DNA of 43,227 nucleotides from Hyphomicrobiales bacterium (GCA_021323775.1 JAJPKK010000051.1:1-43227), one strand, 5' to 3'. Shown: positions 1 to 7,962, counted from the stretch's first letter. Numbers and translations: made by a program. The notes: generated by a model not told the origin, from the letters alone.

Positions 1-406
1 CGAATCGCCATTCATGAATCCTTGAATCGAAACGCGATTCCGCTGTCTAGAAAAATCTTACCGGCAGAACATCGAAAGGATGGCTATCCCACCTGGGCAG
101 TTACAAAAATTCCCAAATTCGCTGTTATTTTCCCTGTTCTCAGGGAAAATGGTATTTTAGTAGCGCGCTGCCGATCTTTGAACGATTGGCGGTAAAGGTG
201 TCGTTTTTGCCGCGATGCCATATGCAGATACGACAACCGTGTCGTTGCGATAACCACGATCGCCGGTTCGCGGTCTGGGAAATGGCTCAGTTAATGTCGC
301 CGCTTTCCTTAGTCCCATGGGAAGAATGGGTCTGCGCCGAAAATATCCGGGAATATCACAGCAACCGGGACGCCGACGTGCCGCGTGCAAGCGGCCGGAT
401 TTCTGA
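1..406. other. Intergenic stretch, no gene recognised
   Basis: I see no convincing coding region here; the open frames look like chance readings of the region and of the neighbouring gene's other strand. The first 180 bases are visibly more A+T-rich than the rest. The one clear structure is a perfect inverted repeat at 128-149, listed separately. The region lies downstream of the leftward gene ending at 407, so it may hold that gene's terminator and whatever follows beyond the window edge. Confidence 0.6.
128..149. repeat. Perfect inverted repeat TTTTCCCTG-ttct-CAGGGAAAA
   Basis: Nine-base arms at 128-136 and 141-149 are exact reverse complements with a 4-base loop. A T-rich tract follows (about 150-160). 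It could work as a factor-independent terminator on the plus strand. From memory, AGGGAA-rich units of this sort recur in Rhizobiales intergenic DNA, so a dispersed repeat is an alternative. Only this copy was seen in the window. Confidence 0.5.
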
Positions 407-1585
407 TCACTGCAACGGATCCTCCTCGGCGCCCGAAATGCCTGTGGCGCTGTCTCTTGTCGCGGGGTCGGGACCTCGTCCCTCTGCAAAGGCGCGCTCC
501 TGCATGCGCGCTCCCCGCATCAGCCCCGGAAGGGCGTAGTTTCCCTCGTTGCAGCGCGGCTCGTAATAAATCCTGTTCGCCTCGTCGCCCTGCCGGGTGA
601 ACTCCTGCGTGACCGTCCACGGCCTCGTCCACACGGTCGGATCCTCGATGGTGACCACGTATTCAAGCGTGGTCGGCGACGTCCGGGTCCAGCGCTCGAC
701 CAGATGCAGGTTTTCGCGCGAGCCCTGAAAATCCGTCTTCGCCGTGAAGTTCGTGACATCGATGACGAGCGCGTTGCCTTCCCAATGCCCGCGCGAATCG
801 CCATACCATTGGCGGATGCTGGACGGCAAATGCGGGCTCCCGTCCATCACGATGTTCCGCTGCCAGCCCTGTCCCTGGCCCACGTCATAGAACATCGCGA
901 CGCCGCCCGGCGTCTGCACGATCCGGTGCGTGCGTTGGCCTCCGATCCCCGGCAGCCCGGGGGTCAAGCAGCGGACCGACAACGGGGCGTCCTCCGGGCC
1001 ATCGTGGCGGTTGATCGATATCGTGTTGTAGCGGGGGGTGCGCTCCGCGAATCGCGGCGAGGGGGTCGGATCGTATTTGCCGCCGGCACAGCTGCGGTAC
1101 TCGATCTTGCAGGTCTCGGTCGATTGCAGCAAGGCAAGACGGAAGTCGCGCTCGGCGGCGGCAATTTTCTGAGCCTCTGGCGTGAATTGCGGAATCCGGC
1201 CATTGGGCGGATCGACAATCCGCGACGTGCGCACGCCAGTGTGCTTCCTGGAAATGAAAAGGTCGTTGTAGGAGCCGGTGACATCGAGCTCGGTCCCGCG
1301 CTCCCGGCGCCTGTCCTTGCCTTGCAGCGCCGCGCGTTGTGCATCCAATTCCGCCCGCTGCGCCTCGGTGAAAAATTCCTGAGCGGCATACTTGGCGGGG
1401 CGCTGCAAGGGCGTGTCGGTTTCATCCATCCAGATGCCCTGCAGATCGGGATCGCCCCAGGGGGTTTTCAGCGCCGGGGCCGGCGCCTGAGCTGCGGTCC
1501 GTGTAATCGGCACCGTAATGAGTGCGCTGACAGCAGCCCCAGCAATGGCCACCATTAACAGCGAGCCTGACAACCTGTCGCGCAT
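407..1585 (-). CDS. Secreted protein of unknown function, GHWEG-motif family
   Basis: The product is 392 residues from the ATG at 1585, which has a strong GGGAGGG Shine-Dalgarno at 1590-1596; an upstream in-frame ATG at 1753 lacks one. An N-terminal hydrophobic segment (about residues 8-30) ending in an Ala-rich stretch looks like a signal peptide, so the protein is probably exported. It then has a PWGDPDLQGIW motif and, near residue 266, a GHWEGNALVIDVTNF motif followed by a TLEYVVTIEDPTVWTRPW-type segment. I recognise this as a family of uncharacterised exported proteins common in soil bacteria but know no proven function. A diverged paralogue lies at 13182-14096, sharing the GHWEG and IEDP...PW blocks. 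No partner gene is adjacent. Confidence 0.8.
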   Translation of the reverse strand: MRDRLSGSLLMVAIAGAAVSALITVPITRTAAQAPAPALKTPWGDPDLQGIWMDETDTPLQRPAKYAAQEFFTEAQRAELDAQRAALQGKDRRRERGTELDVTGSYNDLFISRKHTGVRTSRIVDPPNGRIPQFTPEAQKIAAAERDFRLALLQSTETCKIEYRSCAGGKYDPTPSPRFAERTPRYNTISINRHDGPEDAPLSVRCLTPGLPGIGGQRTHRIVQTPGGVAMFYDVGQGQGWQRNIVMDGSPHLPSSIRQWYGDSRGHWEGNALVIDVTNFTAKTDFQGSRENLHLVERWTRTSPTTLEYVVTIEDPTVWTRPWTVTQEFTRQGDEANRIYYEPRCNEGNYALPGLMRGARMQERAFAEGRGPDPATRDSATGISGAEEDPLQ

Positions 1586-1898
1586 GATCCCTCCCTTGGC
1601 AATCTGGTGCAGATGATAGCGTTCCTTGGCATTCACCGATAGCCCGATCACTCTACCGTCGAACGACTCTGGGTCAGCCAATTCGGCGGGGACGGCGCCG
1701 CAAGCCTTTGAATACGCTTCGGAACGGCACCCCGTAAGACGGCTTGAGCGCAACCGAAACCCTCGACGGGCCGATCTCTGCGGACCTCCCGCTGATGGCT
1801 TTCGCTGGCGCCCTTCATCCTGCGAGAAGAGACACTCTCAGAGAGACTTTCGCCCCATTCGTGCGCCGCGTGCCGCGCTCCGGGGTCTGGGGCGCCTC
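1586..1898. other. Intergenic stretch upstream of hsp20
   Basis: This lies between two divergent genes. I see no coding region. A promoter for the leftward gene must lie here but I could not identify it with confidence. The hsp20 side continues into the RpoH-like promoter and structured leader listed next. Confidence 0.5.
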
Positions 1899-1929
1899 CT
1901 TGCGCGGTGAACGCCTATTGCCCATATTA
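1899..1929 (+). promoter_or_regulatory. Likely RpoH (heat shock) promoter of hsp20
   Basis: CTTGCG at 1899-1904 and CCCATATTA at 1921-1929 match the heat-shock sigma consensus (CTTGAA-type -35, CCCCATnT-type -10) at a spacing of 16 bases. Transcription would start near 1935, about 90 bases before the hsp20 ATG. The position in front of a heat-shock gene supports the call. This is a by-eye match only. Confidence 0.55.
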
Positions 1930-1934
1930 GCGCC

Positions 1935-2026
1935 AAGCCAGACGGGGGATGTCTCGGGTAGGACCTCCGGAGGGCCGGGGCGCCGACAGGGCCCCGACAA
2001 AGTCGCTGTTGTAGGGCTTTGAGATC
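1935..2026 (+). promoter_or_regulatory. Structured 5' leader of hsp20
   Basis: The inferred leader of about 90 bases holds a GC-rich hairpin, CGGGGC (1976-1981) with GCCCCG (1991-1996), and a hairpin CGAC-aaa-GTCG (1995-2005); they overlap by two bases, so they may be alternatives. The ribosome site is weak (TAGGG near 2012 or GAG at 2021). Leaders of rhizobial small heat-shock genes often hold RNA thermometers (ROSE type), but I cannot find the ROSE core pairing here. A thermosensor role is speculation. Confidence 0.3.
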
Positions 2027-2452
2027 ATGGCGCGAGTACCATCGTTATCGAGCCCGTTTCTGCTTGGCTTCGATGAAATCGAACGGGCGCTCGATCGTGT
2101 TGCGAAGGCTGCCGACGGGTACCCACCGTACAACATCGAACGCATGGCGCGTGAAAATGGGCAGCCCGAGAGGCTCCGCATCACGCTCGCGGTTGCCGGG
2201 TTCGCCCGCGAAGAGCTCGATGTTACAATTGAAGAAAGTCAGCTCGTGATTCGCGGCCGGCAGAACGACGAGCAGACGCGTCACTATCTGCACCGCGGAA
2301 TTGCCGCCCGTCAGTTCCAACGCACATTCGTGCTGGCGGACGGAATGGAGGTGCTGGGCGCCGATCTGAAAAACGGGTTGCTGTCGATTGACCTCGCGCG
2401 TCCCGAGCCTGAGCGCGTGGTTAAGACGATCGCGATCAACGATCACGGATGA
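2027..2452 (+). CDS. Small heat shock protein, Hsp20/IbpA type
   Basis: The product is a 141-residue cytoplasmic holdase that binds unfolding proteins under heat stress without ATP and hands them to DnaK/ClpB. The short N-terminus (PSLSSPFLLGFDEIERALDR) is the IbpA-like form usual in rhizobia. The alpha-crystallin domain runs from about residue 45 to 135, including the LRITLAVAGFAREELDVTIE strands and the GLLSIDLARPEPER strand. An RpoH-like promoter lies about 100 bases upstream. The stop overlaps the next start by four bases (ATGA), so the two genes are translationally coupled. Confidence 0.93.
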   Translation: MARVPSLSSPFLLGFDEIERALDRVAKAADGYPPYNIERMARENGQPERLRITLAVAGFAREELDVTIEESQLVIRGRQNDEQTRHYLHRGIAARQFQRTFVLADGMEVLGADLKNGLLSIDLARPEPERVVKTIAINDHG

Positions 2453-2775
2453 TGACGATCACGGATAATGACGGCCATGAGGAACTCGACAAGTTCACGG
2501 TCGAGGAGTCGCGCATCATGAACAAGGGCGTCCATTCAGCCAGCATCTCCCGGGAAGCGCTTGCGCAGCTCGGCGATGGCCAGATCGCCTATATCAAGAC
2601 AATCCGCTCCGAGGACGTGCCCGCCTTGTTTCCCCAGGCTCCGCAAATCGCGCCGGGACTGAAGCTGTTTGCCCTGCATGCGGCCGATGGCACGCCGATC
2701 ATGATTACCGATTCGCGCGAAGCGGCAGTCGCCAACGCCTGGAGCAACGAATTGCAGACTTTAAGCGTGCACTAG
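2449..2775 (+). CDS. DUF1150 family protein
   Basis: The product is 108 residues from the ATG that overlaps the hsp20 stop codon by four bases; a later in-frame ATG at 2518 (MNKGVHSASI) is an alternative start. It matches the DUF1150 family known from alphaproteobacteria, often placed just after an hsp20 gene. The sequence is soluble and has no signal peptide or membrane segment. The core from about residue 32 (ISREALAQLGDGQIAYIK) to 98 (DSREAAVANAWSNEL) is the recognisable part. Function is unknown; coupling with Hsp20 suggests a stress role and heat-shock control. Confidence 0.85.
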   Translation: MMTITDNDGHEELDKFTVEESRIMNKGVHSASISREALAQLGDGQIAYIKTIRSEDVPALFPQAPQIAPGLKLFALHAADGTPIMITDSREAAVANAWSNELQTLSVH

Positions 2776-2801
2776 CGGCGGGCGGTCGCATAGGGTTACG
2801 G

Positions 2802-3260
2802 TTACATCTCGCCCGATCCGGACATCAGTACCGCATAGAGCGCTTCAGCGTCTCGCGATTCGCGCAGTTTTTGGGCGATTTCGGGATCCCGCAACAGGCG
2901 GGCAATCCGCGCCAGCGCTTTGAGGTGATCGGCGCCCGCCGCCTCGGGCGCGAGCAAAAGGAACAGAAGGTCGACCGGCTGGCCATCCAGCGCGTCGAAG
3001 TCGATGGGCCGCTCCAGCCGGGCAAAGACGCCGAACAGGCGTTCCAGCTTGGCGAGTTTGCCGTGCGGAATAGCAATGCCGCTGCCGATGCCGGTGGAGC
3101 CGAGCCGCTCGCGCTGCATCAACACCTCAAGCACTTCGCGTTCACTGCGTCCGCATATTGCGGCCGCGCGGGTCGCAAGTTCCTGCAGTGCTTGTTTCTT
3201 GCTGTTGACCCTGAGCGAGGGAACGACCGCCTGCGGCACTACGAGGTCGGTAAGCGCCAT
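2802..3260 (-). CDS. ptsN: PTS IIA-like nitrogen regulatory protein PtsN
   Basis: The 152-residue protein is EIIA-Ntr, the last phosphoryl carrier of the nitrogen PTS (PtsP-NPr-PtsN), a regulatory system that does not transport sugar. The phosphorylated histidine is His66 in the IAIPHGKL motif, and GSTGIGSGIAIPHG is the family signature. I start at the ATG at 3260 (MALTDLVVPQ); the open frame extends upstream but that part is not family-like. In many proteobacteria ptsN sits next to rpoN and hpf; here neither is present. It converges on the hsp20-DUF1150 pair with only 26 bases between stops. Confidence 0.93.
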   Translation of the reverse strand: MALTDLVVPQAVVPSLRVNSKKQALQELATRAAAICGRSEREVLEVLMQRERLGSTGIGSGIAIPHGKLAKLERLFGVFARLERPIDFDALDGQPVDLLFLLLAPEAAGADHLKALARIARLLRDPEIAQKLRESRDAEALYAVLMSGSGEM

Positions 3261-3452
3261 AAAGATCGTCCAAGTCGCGAGCCCCCTGAGTCGCAGAGGG
3301 CTCAACTGGGGGGCGGAACATAAGGATGGGCCCAAAGCGCGTCAATAGGCGGATTGTAACGCTTCGGGCCCGATGCGATGACAGGCGCAATATGGTGGTT
3401 TAGTAACGCTGCGACCAGCCCCGCCCGAGCACCTGACCGATCGAGCCGCACC

Positions 3453-4343
3453 ATGACCAGCCAAGATACGCCGATGCACCCTCGCCAGCGCACCGAGTAT
3501 TCCGCCATCGTCGATCGGCCGCCACTCCGTTTGCCCAAGGGTGCGCGCCTCGTGCTGTGGCCGATCGTCAATCTGGAGGTCTGGGACATCAGCCGGCCGA
3601 TGCCGCGCCAAGTCCTGCCGGCCCCGACCGGCGCGTCGCTCCTTCCCGATGTGCCGCACTGGAGCTGGCACGAATACGGCATGCGGGTCGGTGTGTGGCG
3701 ATTCTTTGACCTGTTCCATAGCCGCGGCATCAAGCCGACGCTCGCCATCAACGCGCGGGTCTGCGAGGACTATGCGCGGGTCGCCGAAGAGGCGCGGCGG
3801 GAGGACTGGGAGTTCATGGGCCATGCCTACGACCAGATGCCGATCCACAAGCACGAGAACCAGCGCGATATGATCAACCGCTCGATGGATATTCTCGAGC
3901 GCTTCACCGGCAAGCGCCCGCTCGGCTGGCTCGGCCCCGGCCTGACGCAGACCTATGAGACGCCGGACCTGCTCGCCGCGGCCGGCGTCAAATATATCGG
4001 AGACTGGGTGTATGACGACGAACCGGACATCATCCGCACCGCCAACGGGCGGCTCGTGACGCTGCCCTACACGGTCGAACTCAATGATATCGCGATGATG
4101 ATCGTGCAGCACCACGAAAGCGACTATCTGTTAAGGCGCGCCATCGACGCATTCGACCGGCTCTATGCGGAGGGCGAGCGCCGCGCCAAGATCATGGCGG
4201 TGGCGATCCATCCCTATATCAGCGGCCAGCCGCATCGGATCAAATACCTCGAAGCGATCTACGACTATGCCGCAAAATTCGCTGGCGTGCTGCACTGGAA
4301 CGGCGAGCAGATTCTGGAGTGGTACCTAAGGGCAAAGGAGTAG
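3453..4343 (+). CDS. Polysaccharide deacetylase (NodB-like) family protein
   Basis: A 296-residue protein of the carbohydrate esterase 4/NodB fold, which removes acyl groups from N-acetylated sugars or acts on related amides; the PuuE-like allantoinase branch is a real alternative. Family features seen are the TLAINARVCEDYARVAEEAR strand-helix segment, a HAYDQMPIHKH metal-site region in the middle and a C-terminal AVAIHPYISGQPHR block. There is no signal peptide, which argues for a cytoplasmic small-molecule hydrolase rather than a cell-wall enzyme. I chose the ATG at 3453; 3474 is also possible. The stop codon TAG (4341-4343) is the first part of a palindromic repeat. Confidence 0.8.
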   Translation: MTSQDTPMHPRQRTEYSAIVDRPPLRLPKGARLVLWPIVNLEVWDISRPMPRQVLPAPTGASLLPDVPHWSWHEYGMRVGVWRFFDLFHSRGIKPTLAINARVCEDYARVAEEARREDWEFMGHAYDQMPIHKHENQRDMINRSMDILERFTGKRPLGWLGPGLTQTYETPDLLAAAGVKYIGDWVYDDEPDIIRTANGRLVTLPYTVELNDIAMMIVQHHESDYLLRRAIDAFDRLYAEGERRAKIMAVAIHPYISGQPHRIKYLEAIYDYAAKFAGVLHWNGEQILEWYLRAKE

Positions 4344-4368
4344 GGTGGGCGAAGCGCAGCGCGCCCAC
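4340..4368. repeat. Palindromic repeat, GTAGGGTGGGC...GCGCCCAC type
   Basis: GTGGGC at 4345-4350 pairs with GCCCAC at 4363-4368 around a gaagcgcagc-type loop. The unit resembles the gTAGGGTGGGCgaagcg repeat seen in many bacterial genomes. Its TAG is the stop codon of the deacetylase gene. A second, larger repeat follows at 4379. Confidence 0.7.
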
Positions 4369-4378
4369 GTCAGGCCCC

Positions 4379-4470
4379 TGTAGCCCGGGTTGAGCGGAAG
4401 CGAAACCCGGGGCCGGCGTTGCCATGTGGTAGGCCCTTCCCGGATTTCGCTGCAGTCAATCCGGGCTACA
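4379..4470. repeat. Family B palindromic repeat (GTAGCCCGGGTTGAGCG type)
   Basis: The left unit starts TGTAGCCCGGGTTGAGCGGA and the right unit ends TCAATCCGGGCTACA, so the whole is an imperfect inverted repeat. Each arm also contains its own small palindrome (CCGGGTT...AACCCGG). It fills the gap between two convergent genes. Related copies are near 7.9, 9.0, 9.2, 14.1, 17.1, 33.1, 38.6 and 40.6 kb. Confidence 0.85.
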
Positions 4471-4508
4471 GCCTACGACGCCGCGTGCAGCCCGGAGGCA
4501 GCCGATCG

Positions 4509-6791
4509 TCAAATCAGCCGCCCGGTCCACTCGCGCAGACCGGGAAACGCGTCGCCGAGAAGCGACGGCGGCCACGGCACGTGCAGCAGCTTCACGAACA
4601 GGATGTAAAATCCGATCCAGAACGTGATGGTGATGATGAGCGCCAGCGGCCACCGCGTCCTGCCGGCGGTCGACATGTAAGAGAACATATAAAGGCCCAA
4701 AGCGGGCATCAGCCCGATCAGCATCACGCCGGCCAGGAGCCCCATGAGCCAGAGCGCTTCAACGAGAAGGCGCGCATAGACGGTCGTCTCGGCCAGTTCT
4801 CCCAATGCGCCGGCGACCTCGTGCCCAGTCTTCTTCGCAAGAGCAGGCTTGCCTTGCAGCTTCCCCAAAGCAGCGGCGAGACCCGCACAGGCGATGACGA
4901 TGAGGCCCGCAGCGGCCGCGGTCTGCGGCATCAGCCGCGCCGAGAAGCGCCAGCCCGCGGCGCTCCAGAACGCCGCCGCAAGGGCGAGAAAAGCGAGCAC
5001 CCACAGGCCCGAGCCGACGACGCGGTCGATGGAGAAGGTGTTTGACCGAAAAGCAGCGGCCGCGACTCCCTCCCCCCTGTCGAAATCGGCTGTTGCCGAT
5101 TTCGATCCCTCGATCAATTGGCCGAAACCCGCGTATACGCGGTTTCGGCTGGGGGAGGGATGGGGTGGAGGGTCGGGCAGTTGTGGCGGCGTTGCGCCCC
5201 ATCGCCCGCCCCCCGCCCCTGGCCCCTCCCCGCAAGGGGGCGGGGCTGAGCCTGCGGCACGACCACGGCCCAAGCTCGCGCCAGTGAGAACGGGAGCCGG
5301 CCTCCACATCCGGTAAAATGCCCTGAACAGCGGACTTGCAAGCACCAGCACGGTGATGGCGAAGATCGCGATGACCCCCGGTCGCTGGAGCCATTCGAAC
5401 TGATAGCGGCCGACCGAGATGAAGAGATATTTCTCGATCAGCTTGCCGAGCACGAAGCCGAGGATCAGCGGCGCGCGCGCCCAGCCATGCCGCTTCATCG
5501 TCCAGCCGATGAGGCCGAACGAAACCAGCACTACAAGATCGCCGAAGCTGAGCGAGCCCTGATAGGCGCCCACAAAGCACACCGCGAATACGGTCGGAAT
5601 GAGGATGCCGGCCCGCAAGGTCGCGATCCGGGCGAGCGGATTGGCGGAGAGGAAGCAGACCCCGGCGCCCACCACATTGGCGAGCGCGAGGCTCCAAACC
5701 AGCGTGTAAGTGACGTCGAGCTGCGTATCGAGCAGTTTCGGACCCGGCGCAATGCCGTGGGCGAGAAAGGCGCCGAGCAGCAGCGCCATCGATGGCGAAC
5801 CCGGCACCCCGAACGCAAGCGTCGGGATGAGGGCGCCGCCCTCGCGGGAGCAGTTCGCGGATTCCGCCGCGATCAGGCCGCGCACGTCGCCCTTGCCGAA
5901 GGTCTCCGAGGCGCCTTTGACCATGCGCGCGGCCGATCCGTAAGCGATCCAGTCGATCACGGCGGCGCCCATGCCGGGCACCGACCCAAGCACAACCCCC
6001 AGAAACGAGGAATTGAGGATCAGCTTCCAGTTCTGGATGACGTCGCGCACGCCGCGCATCTGTTCGCGGAACAGGCCGTCTAATCGCTGCGTCGAGCCCA
6101 TATTGGTGCGCGCGATCGCCATGTCGATGAGTTCCGGCACCGCGAACAGGCCGAGCGCAATGCATTCGATCGGCACGCCGTCGTCAAGGTAAGTGCCGGC
6201 GATGTCATCGAAGGTCCAGCGCAACTGTCCTGACTGCGCTTCATCCCCGACCGCGGCAACCAATACGCCGAACAGCGCAACGATCAGCCCCTTGAGGATG
6301 TTGCCCTGGCTCACCGATGCGACGAGCGTAAGGCCGAGCACGCACACGGCGAGCAGCTCCGGCGTGCCGATCGCCAGCATGAATGGCCGCAGGATCGGGA
6401 TCGAGACCGCCAGCAGAACGGCGCCGAACACGCCGCCGACGATCGACGAGCTGAACGAGGCGCCAAAAGCGCGTCCGGCTTCGCCGCGCTTCGCCATCGG
6501 GTGGCCGTCGAGCACTGTTGCGGCCGACCCGACCGCACCCGGCACGCCGAACAGGATTGCTGGAATCGTATCGGAGGTCGCCGTGACCGCCCACATGCCG
6601 ATCAGGAAGGCGAGGGCCGTATGGGCGTCCATGGCATGGGTGAACGGGATCAGCAGAGCGAGGCCACCGAGGCCGCCGATGCCCGGCAGCATGCCGATGA
6701 CGAGCCCGAGCCCGATGCCGGAGCAGATGATGGCGAAGCGCGCCGGGTCGAGCACGACCGCGAGCGCGCTGAGCGCATTGTCAATCAGCAA
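4509..6791 (-). CDS. Fused TctA-TctB tripartite tricarboxylate transporter membrane protein
   Basis: This 760-residue inner-membrane protein joins the two membrane parts of a TTT carrier, which takes up carboxylates using an ion gradient and a periplasmic binding protein. Residues 1 to about 500 are TctA (GLVIGMLPGIGGLGGLALL and the repeated GSVPGMGAAVIDWIAYGSA signature, many membrane helices). Residues about 584-760 are TctB-like with four to five hydrophobic segments. These are usually separate genes. The linker of about 80 residues (505-583) is Pro/Gly-rich and encoded by palindromic repeat DNA (5043-5277). No tctC is adjacent; the nearest binding protein (7974-8987) is of TRAP type. A frame with no linker role, producing two proteins, cannot be excluded. 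Confidence 0.85.
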   Translation of the reverse strand: MLIDNALSALAVVLDPARFAIICSGIGLGLVIGMLPGIGGLGGLALLIPFTHAMDAHTALAFLIGMWAVTATSDTIPAILFGVPGAVGSAATVLDGHPMAKRGEAGRAFGASFSSSIVGGVFGAVLLAVSIPILRPFMLAIGTPELLAVCVLGLTLVASVSQGNILKGLIVALFGVLVAAVGDEAQSGQLRWTFDDIAGTYLDDGVPIECIALGLFAVPELIDMAIARTNMGSTQRLDGLFREQMRGVRDVIQNWKLILNSSFLGVVLGSVPGMGAAVIDWIAYGSAARMVKGASETFGKGDVRGLIAAESANCSREGGALIPTLAFGVPGSPSMALLLGAFLAHGIAPGPKLLDTQLDVTYTLVWSLALANVVGAGVCFLSANPLARIATLRAGILIPTVFAVCFVGAYQGSLSFGDLVVLVSFGLIGWTMKRHGWARAPLILGFVLGKLIEKYLFISVGRYQFEWLQRPGVIAIFAITVLVLASPLFRAFYRMWRPAPVLTGASLGRGRAAGSAPPPCGEGPGAGGGRWGATPPQLPDPPPHPSPSRNRVYAGFGQLIEGSKSATADFDRGEGVAAAAFRSNTFSIDRVVGSGLWVLAFLALAAAFWSAAGWRFSARLMPQTAAAAGLIVIACAGLAAALGKLQGKPALAKKTGHEVAGALGELAETTVYARLLVEALWLMGLLAGVMLIGLMPALGLYMFSYMSTAGRTRWPLALIITITFWIGFYILFVKLLHVPWPPSLLGDAFPGLREWTGRLI
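5043..5277. repeat. Composite palindromic element inside the tctAB reading frame
   Basis: Several palindromes are nested here. A hairpin TCGAAATCGGC/GCCGATTTCGA lies at 5080-5105 with a TGTT loop. A near-palindrome GCCGAAACCC...GGTTTCGGC lies at 5121-5149. Outer arms TCCCTCCCCC (5067-5076) and GGGGGAGGGA (5151-5160) pair across both. CCCCTCCCCGC-aa-GGGGGCGGGG lies at 5223-5245. On the coding strand it is read as Pro/Gly/Ser-rich linker with no stop. The same type of unit is in the EamA gene near 41 kb and between genes at 9.8 and 25.5 kb. Confidence 0.8.
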
Positions 6792-6851
6792 GGGCGCGTT
6801 CCGTCATGTGCTGAACGGGGGTCTGATGTCCCTCCGCGGGTCGTCGTCTCA

Positions 6852-6864
6852 ATGCATAATACAT
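6852..6864. promoter_or_regulatory. AT-rich inverted repeat ATGCAT-a-ATACAT
   Basis: This near-palindrome lies in the 112-base gap between the divergent tctAB and dehydrogenase genes, about 40 bases before the dehydrogenase start. It could be an operator serving both genes or part of a -10 region. Evidence is position and symmetry only. Confidence 0.2.
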
Positions 6865-6903
6865 AATCCGAAATGCCGACTCTACCGTCGAAGGCCTGAC
6901 GCA

Positions 6904-7887
6904 ATGAAAATCGTGATCCCCGACGACTACCAGGACATGGTCCACCTGCTGCCGAGCTACGCGCTGATCCGCCATCACGACGTGGTCCGCTATCGAACGC
7001 CCGCGCGCGACCTCGATCAGCTTCTGGAGCGACTGGAGGATGCAGACGTCGTGGTGGCGATCCGGGAGCGGGTGAATTTCTCCCGTGCGGTCCTGTCGCG
7101 CCTGCCGCGGCTCAGGCTCATCGCCCTCGTCGGCCGCAATGCCCGCACCATCGATTTCGCTGCGTGCACGGAGCTTGGCATTCCGGTCGCGACCGGCAAG
7201 AGCAACTCGCCGGTGGCGCCCGCGGAGCTGGCGATCGCCCTCATGGCGGCGTCGCGCCGCAACATCGCGCTCGAAGCCGAGCGCATGCGCCGGGGCGAGT
7301 GGCCGTGCACGCTGTCCCACCGTCTGCGCGGCTCGACGCTCGGCATTTTCGGGCTCGGCGCCATCGGCAGCCTGGTCGCGCAGGCAGGACGCGGCCTTGG
7401 CATGAACGTGCTGGTGTTCGGACAGGAGGGCTCGCGGGCGCGCGCCGCAACCGCAGGTTACGAAGCGGCGGCCGACAAGGCCGATCTCTTCGAACGGTCG
7501 GATGTGCTGTCGCTCCATGTGCGCCTCAATGCCGGCACTCGCGGCATCGTGGGCGCAGAGGACCTTGCCCGCATGAAGCCCACCGCGCTTCTCGTCAACA
7601 CTGCCCGCGCCGAACTCATCGCGCCGGGCGCTCTCGTCGCGGCGCTGAAAGCCGGCCGTCCGGGTTATGCGGCGGTTGACGTTTACGAGGAAGAACCGGT
7701 CACGGGCGGCAATCACCCGCTCTTGAAAATGCCCAATGCGCTCTGCGTGCCCCATCTCGGCTGGGCCGAATGGGACAATTTCGATCTTTATTTCGGCGAG
7801 GCCTTTGAGCAGATCGTCGCCTTCGAGAAGGGCGAGCCGTTGCGGCTTGCGAACCCGGAAGTGAAAGCGAGGTGCAGGATGGGTTGA
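6904..7887 (+). CDS. D-isomer-specific 2-hydroxyacid dehydrogenase
   Basis: A 327-residue cytoplasmic NAD(P)-dependent oxidoreductase of the D-2-hydroxyacid dehydrogenase family (D-3-phosphoglycerate dehydrogenase-like), interconverting a 2-hydroxy acid and a 2-keto acid. The nucleotide site is GIFGLGAIGSLVAQAGRGLG in the middle. The catalytic Arg (VNTARAELI), Glu (VDVYEEEPV) and His (CVPHLGW) are all present. The open frame runs far upstream, but family similarity begins at the ATG at 6904 (MKIVIPDDYQ). The last residues and stop overlap a family B palindrome. It diverges from tctAB, so it may act on the acid that carrier imports; substrate unknown. Confidence 0.9.
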   Translation: MKIVIPDDYQDMVHLLPSYALIRHHDVVRYRTPARDLDQLLERLEDADVVVAIRERVNFSRAVLSRLPRLRLIALVGRNARTIDFAACTELGIPVATGKSNSPVAPAELAIALMAASRRNIALEAERMRRGEWPCTLSHRLRGSTLGIFGLGAIGSLVAQAGRGLGMNVLVFGQEGSRARAATAGYEAAADKADLFERSDVLSLHVRLNAGTRGIVGAEDLARMKPTALLVNTARAELIAPGALVAALKAGRPGYAAVDVYEEEPVTGGNHPLLKMPNALCVPHLGWAEWDNFDLYFGEAFEQIVAFEKGEPLRLANPEVKARCRMG

Positions 7888-7962
7888 GCGAGAGCGAAAC
7901 TTGCCAGAGCCTTCCAACGACGGGACTGATGGTGGGTTCCGCTTCGCTCAACCACGCTACGA
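7876..7962. repeat. Family B palindromic repeat overlapping a stop codon
   Basis: Left arm GGATGGGTTGAGCGAGAGCG starts inside the 3' end of the dehydrogenase gene; right arm (GGTGGGTTCCGCTTCGCTCA then ACCACGCTAC) starts at 7931. The TGA of ggtTGAgcg at 7885-7887 is the gene's stop. It separates two convergent genes. Confidence 0.7.

Noticed and set aside
1935-2026. ROSE-type RNA thermometer upstream of hsp20
   Set aside because: The characteristic short pyrimidine-rich core pairing with the Shine-Dalgarno could not be found; only general hairpins are visible.
5043-5277. CRISPR-like repeats in the GC-rich block
   Set aside because: The units are palindromes of unequal spacing and sequence, with no regular repeat-spacer pattern; none of the window shows a CRISPR array.
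6193-6903. Upstream extension of the dehydrogenase reading frame by more than 200 codons
   Set aside because: It runs antisense through tctAB and has no family similarity; the dehydrogenase homology begins at the ATG at 6904.
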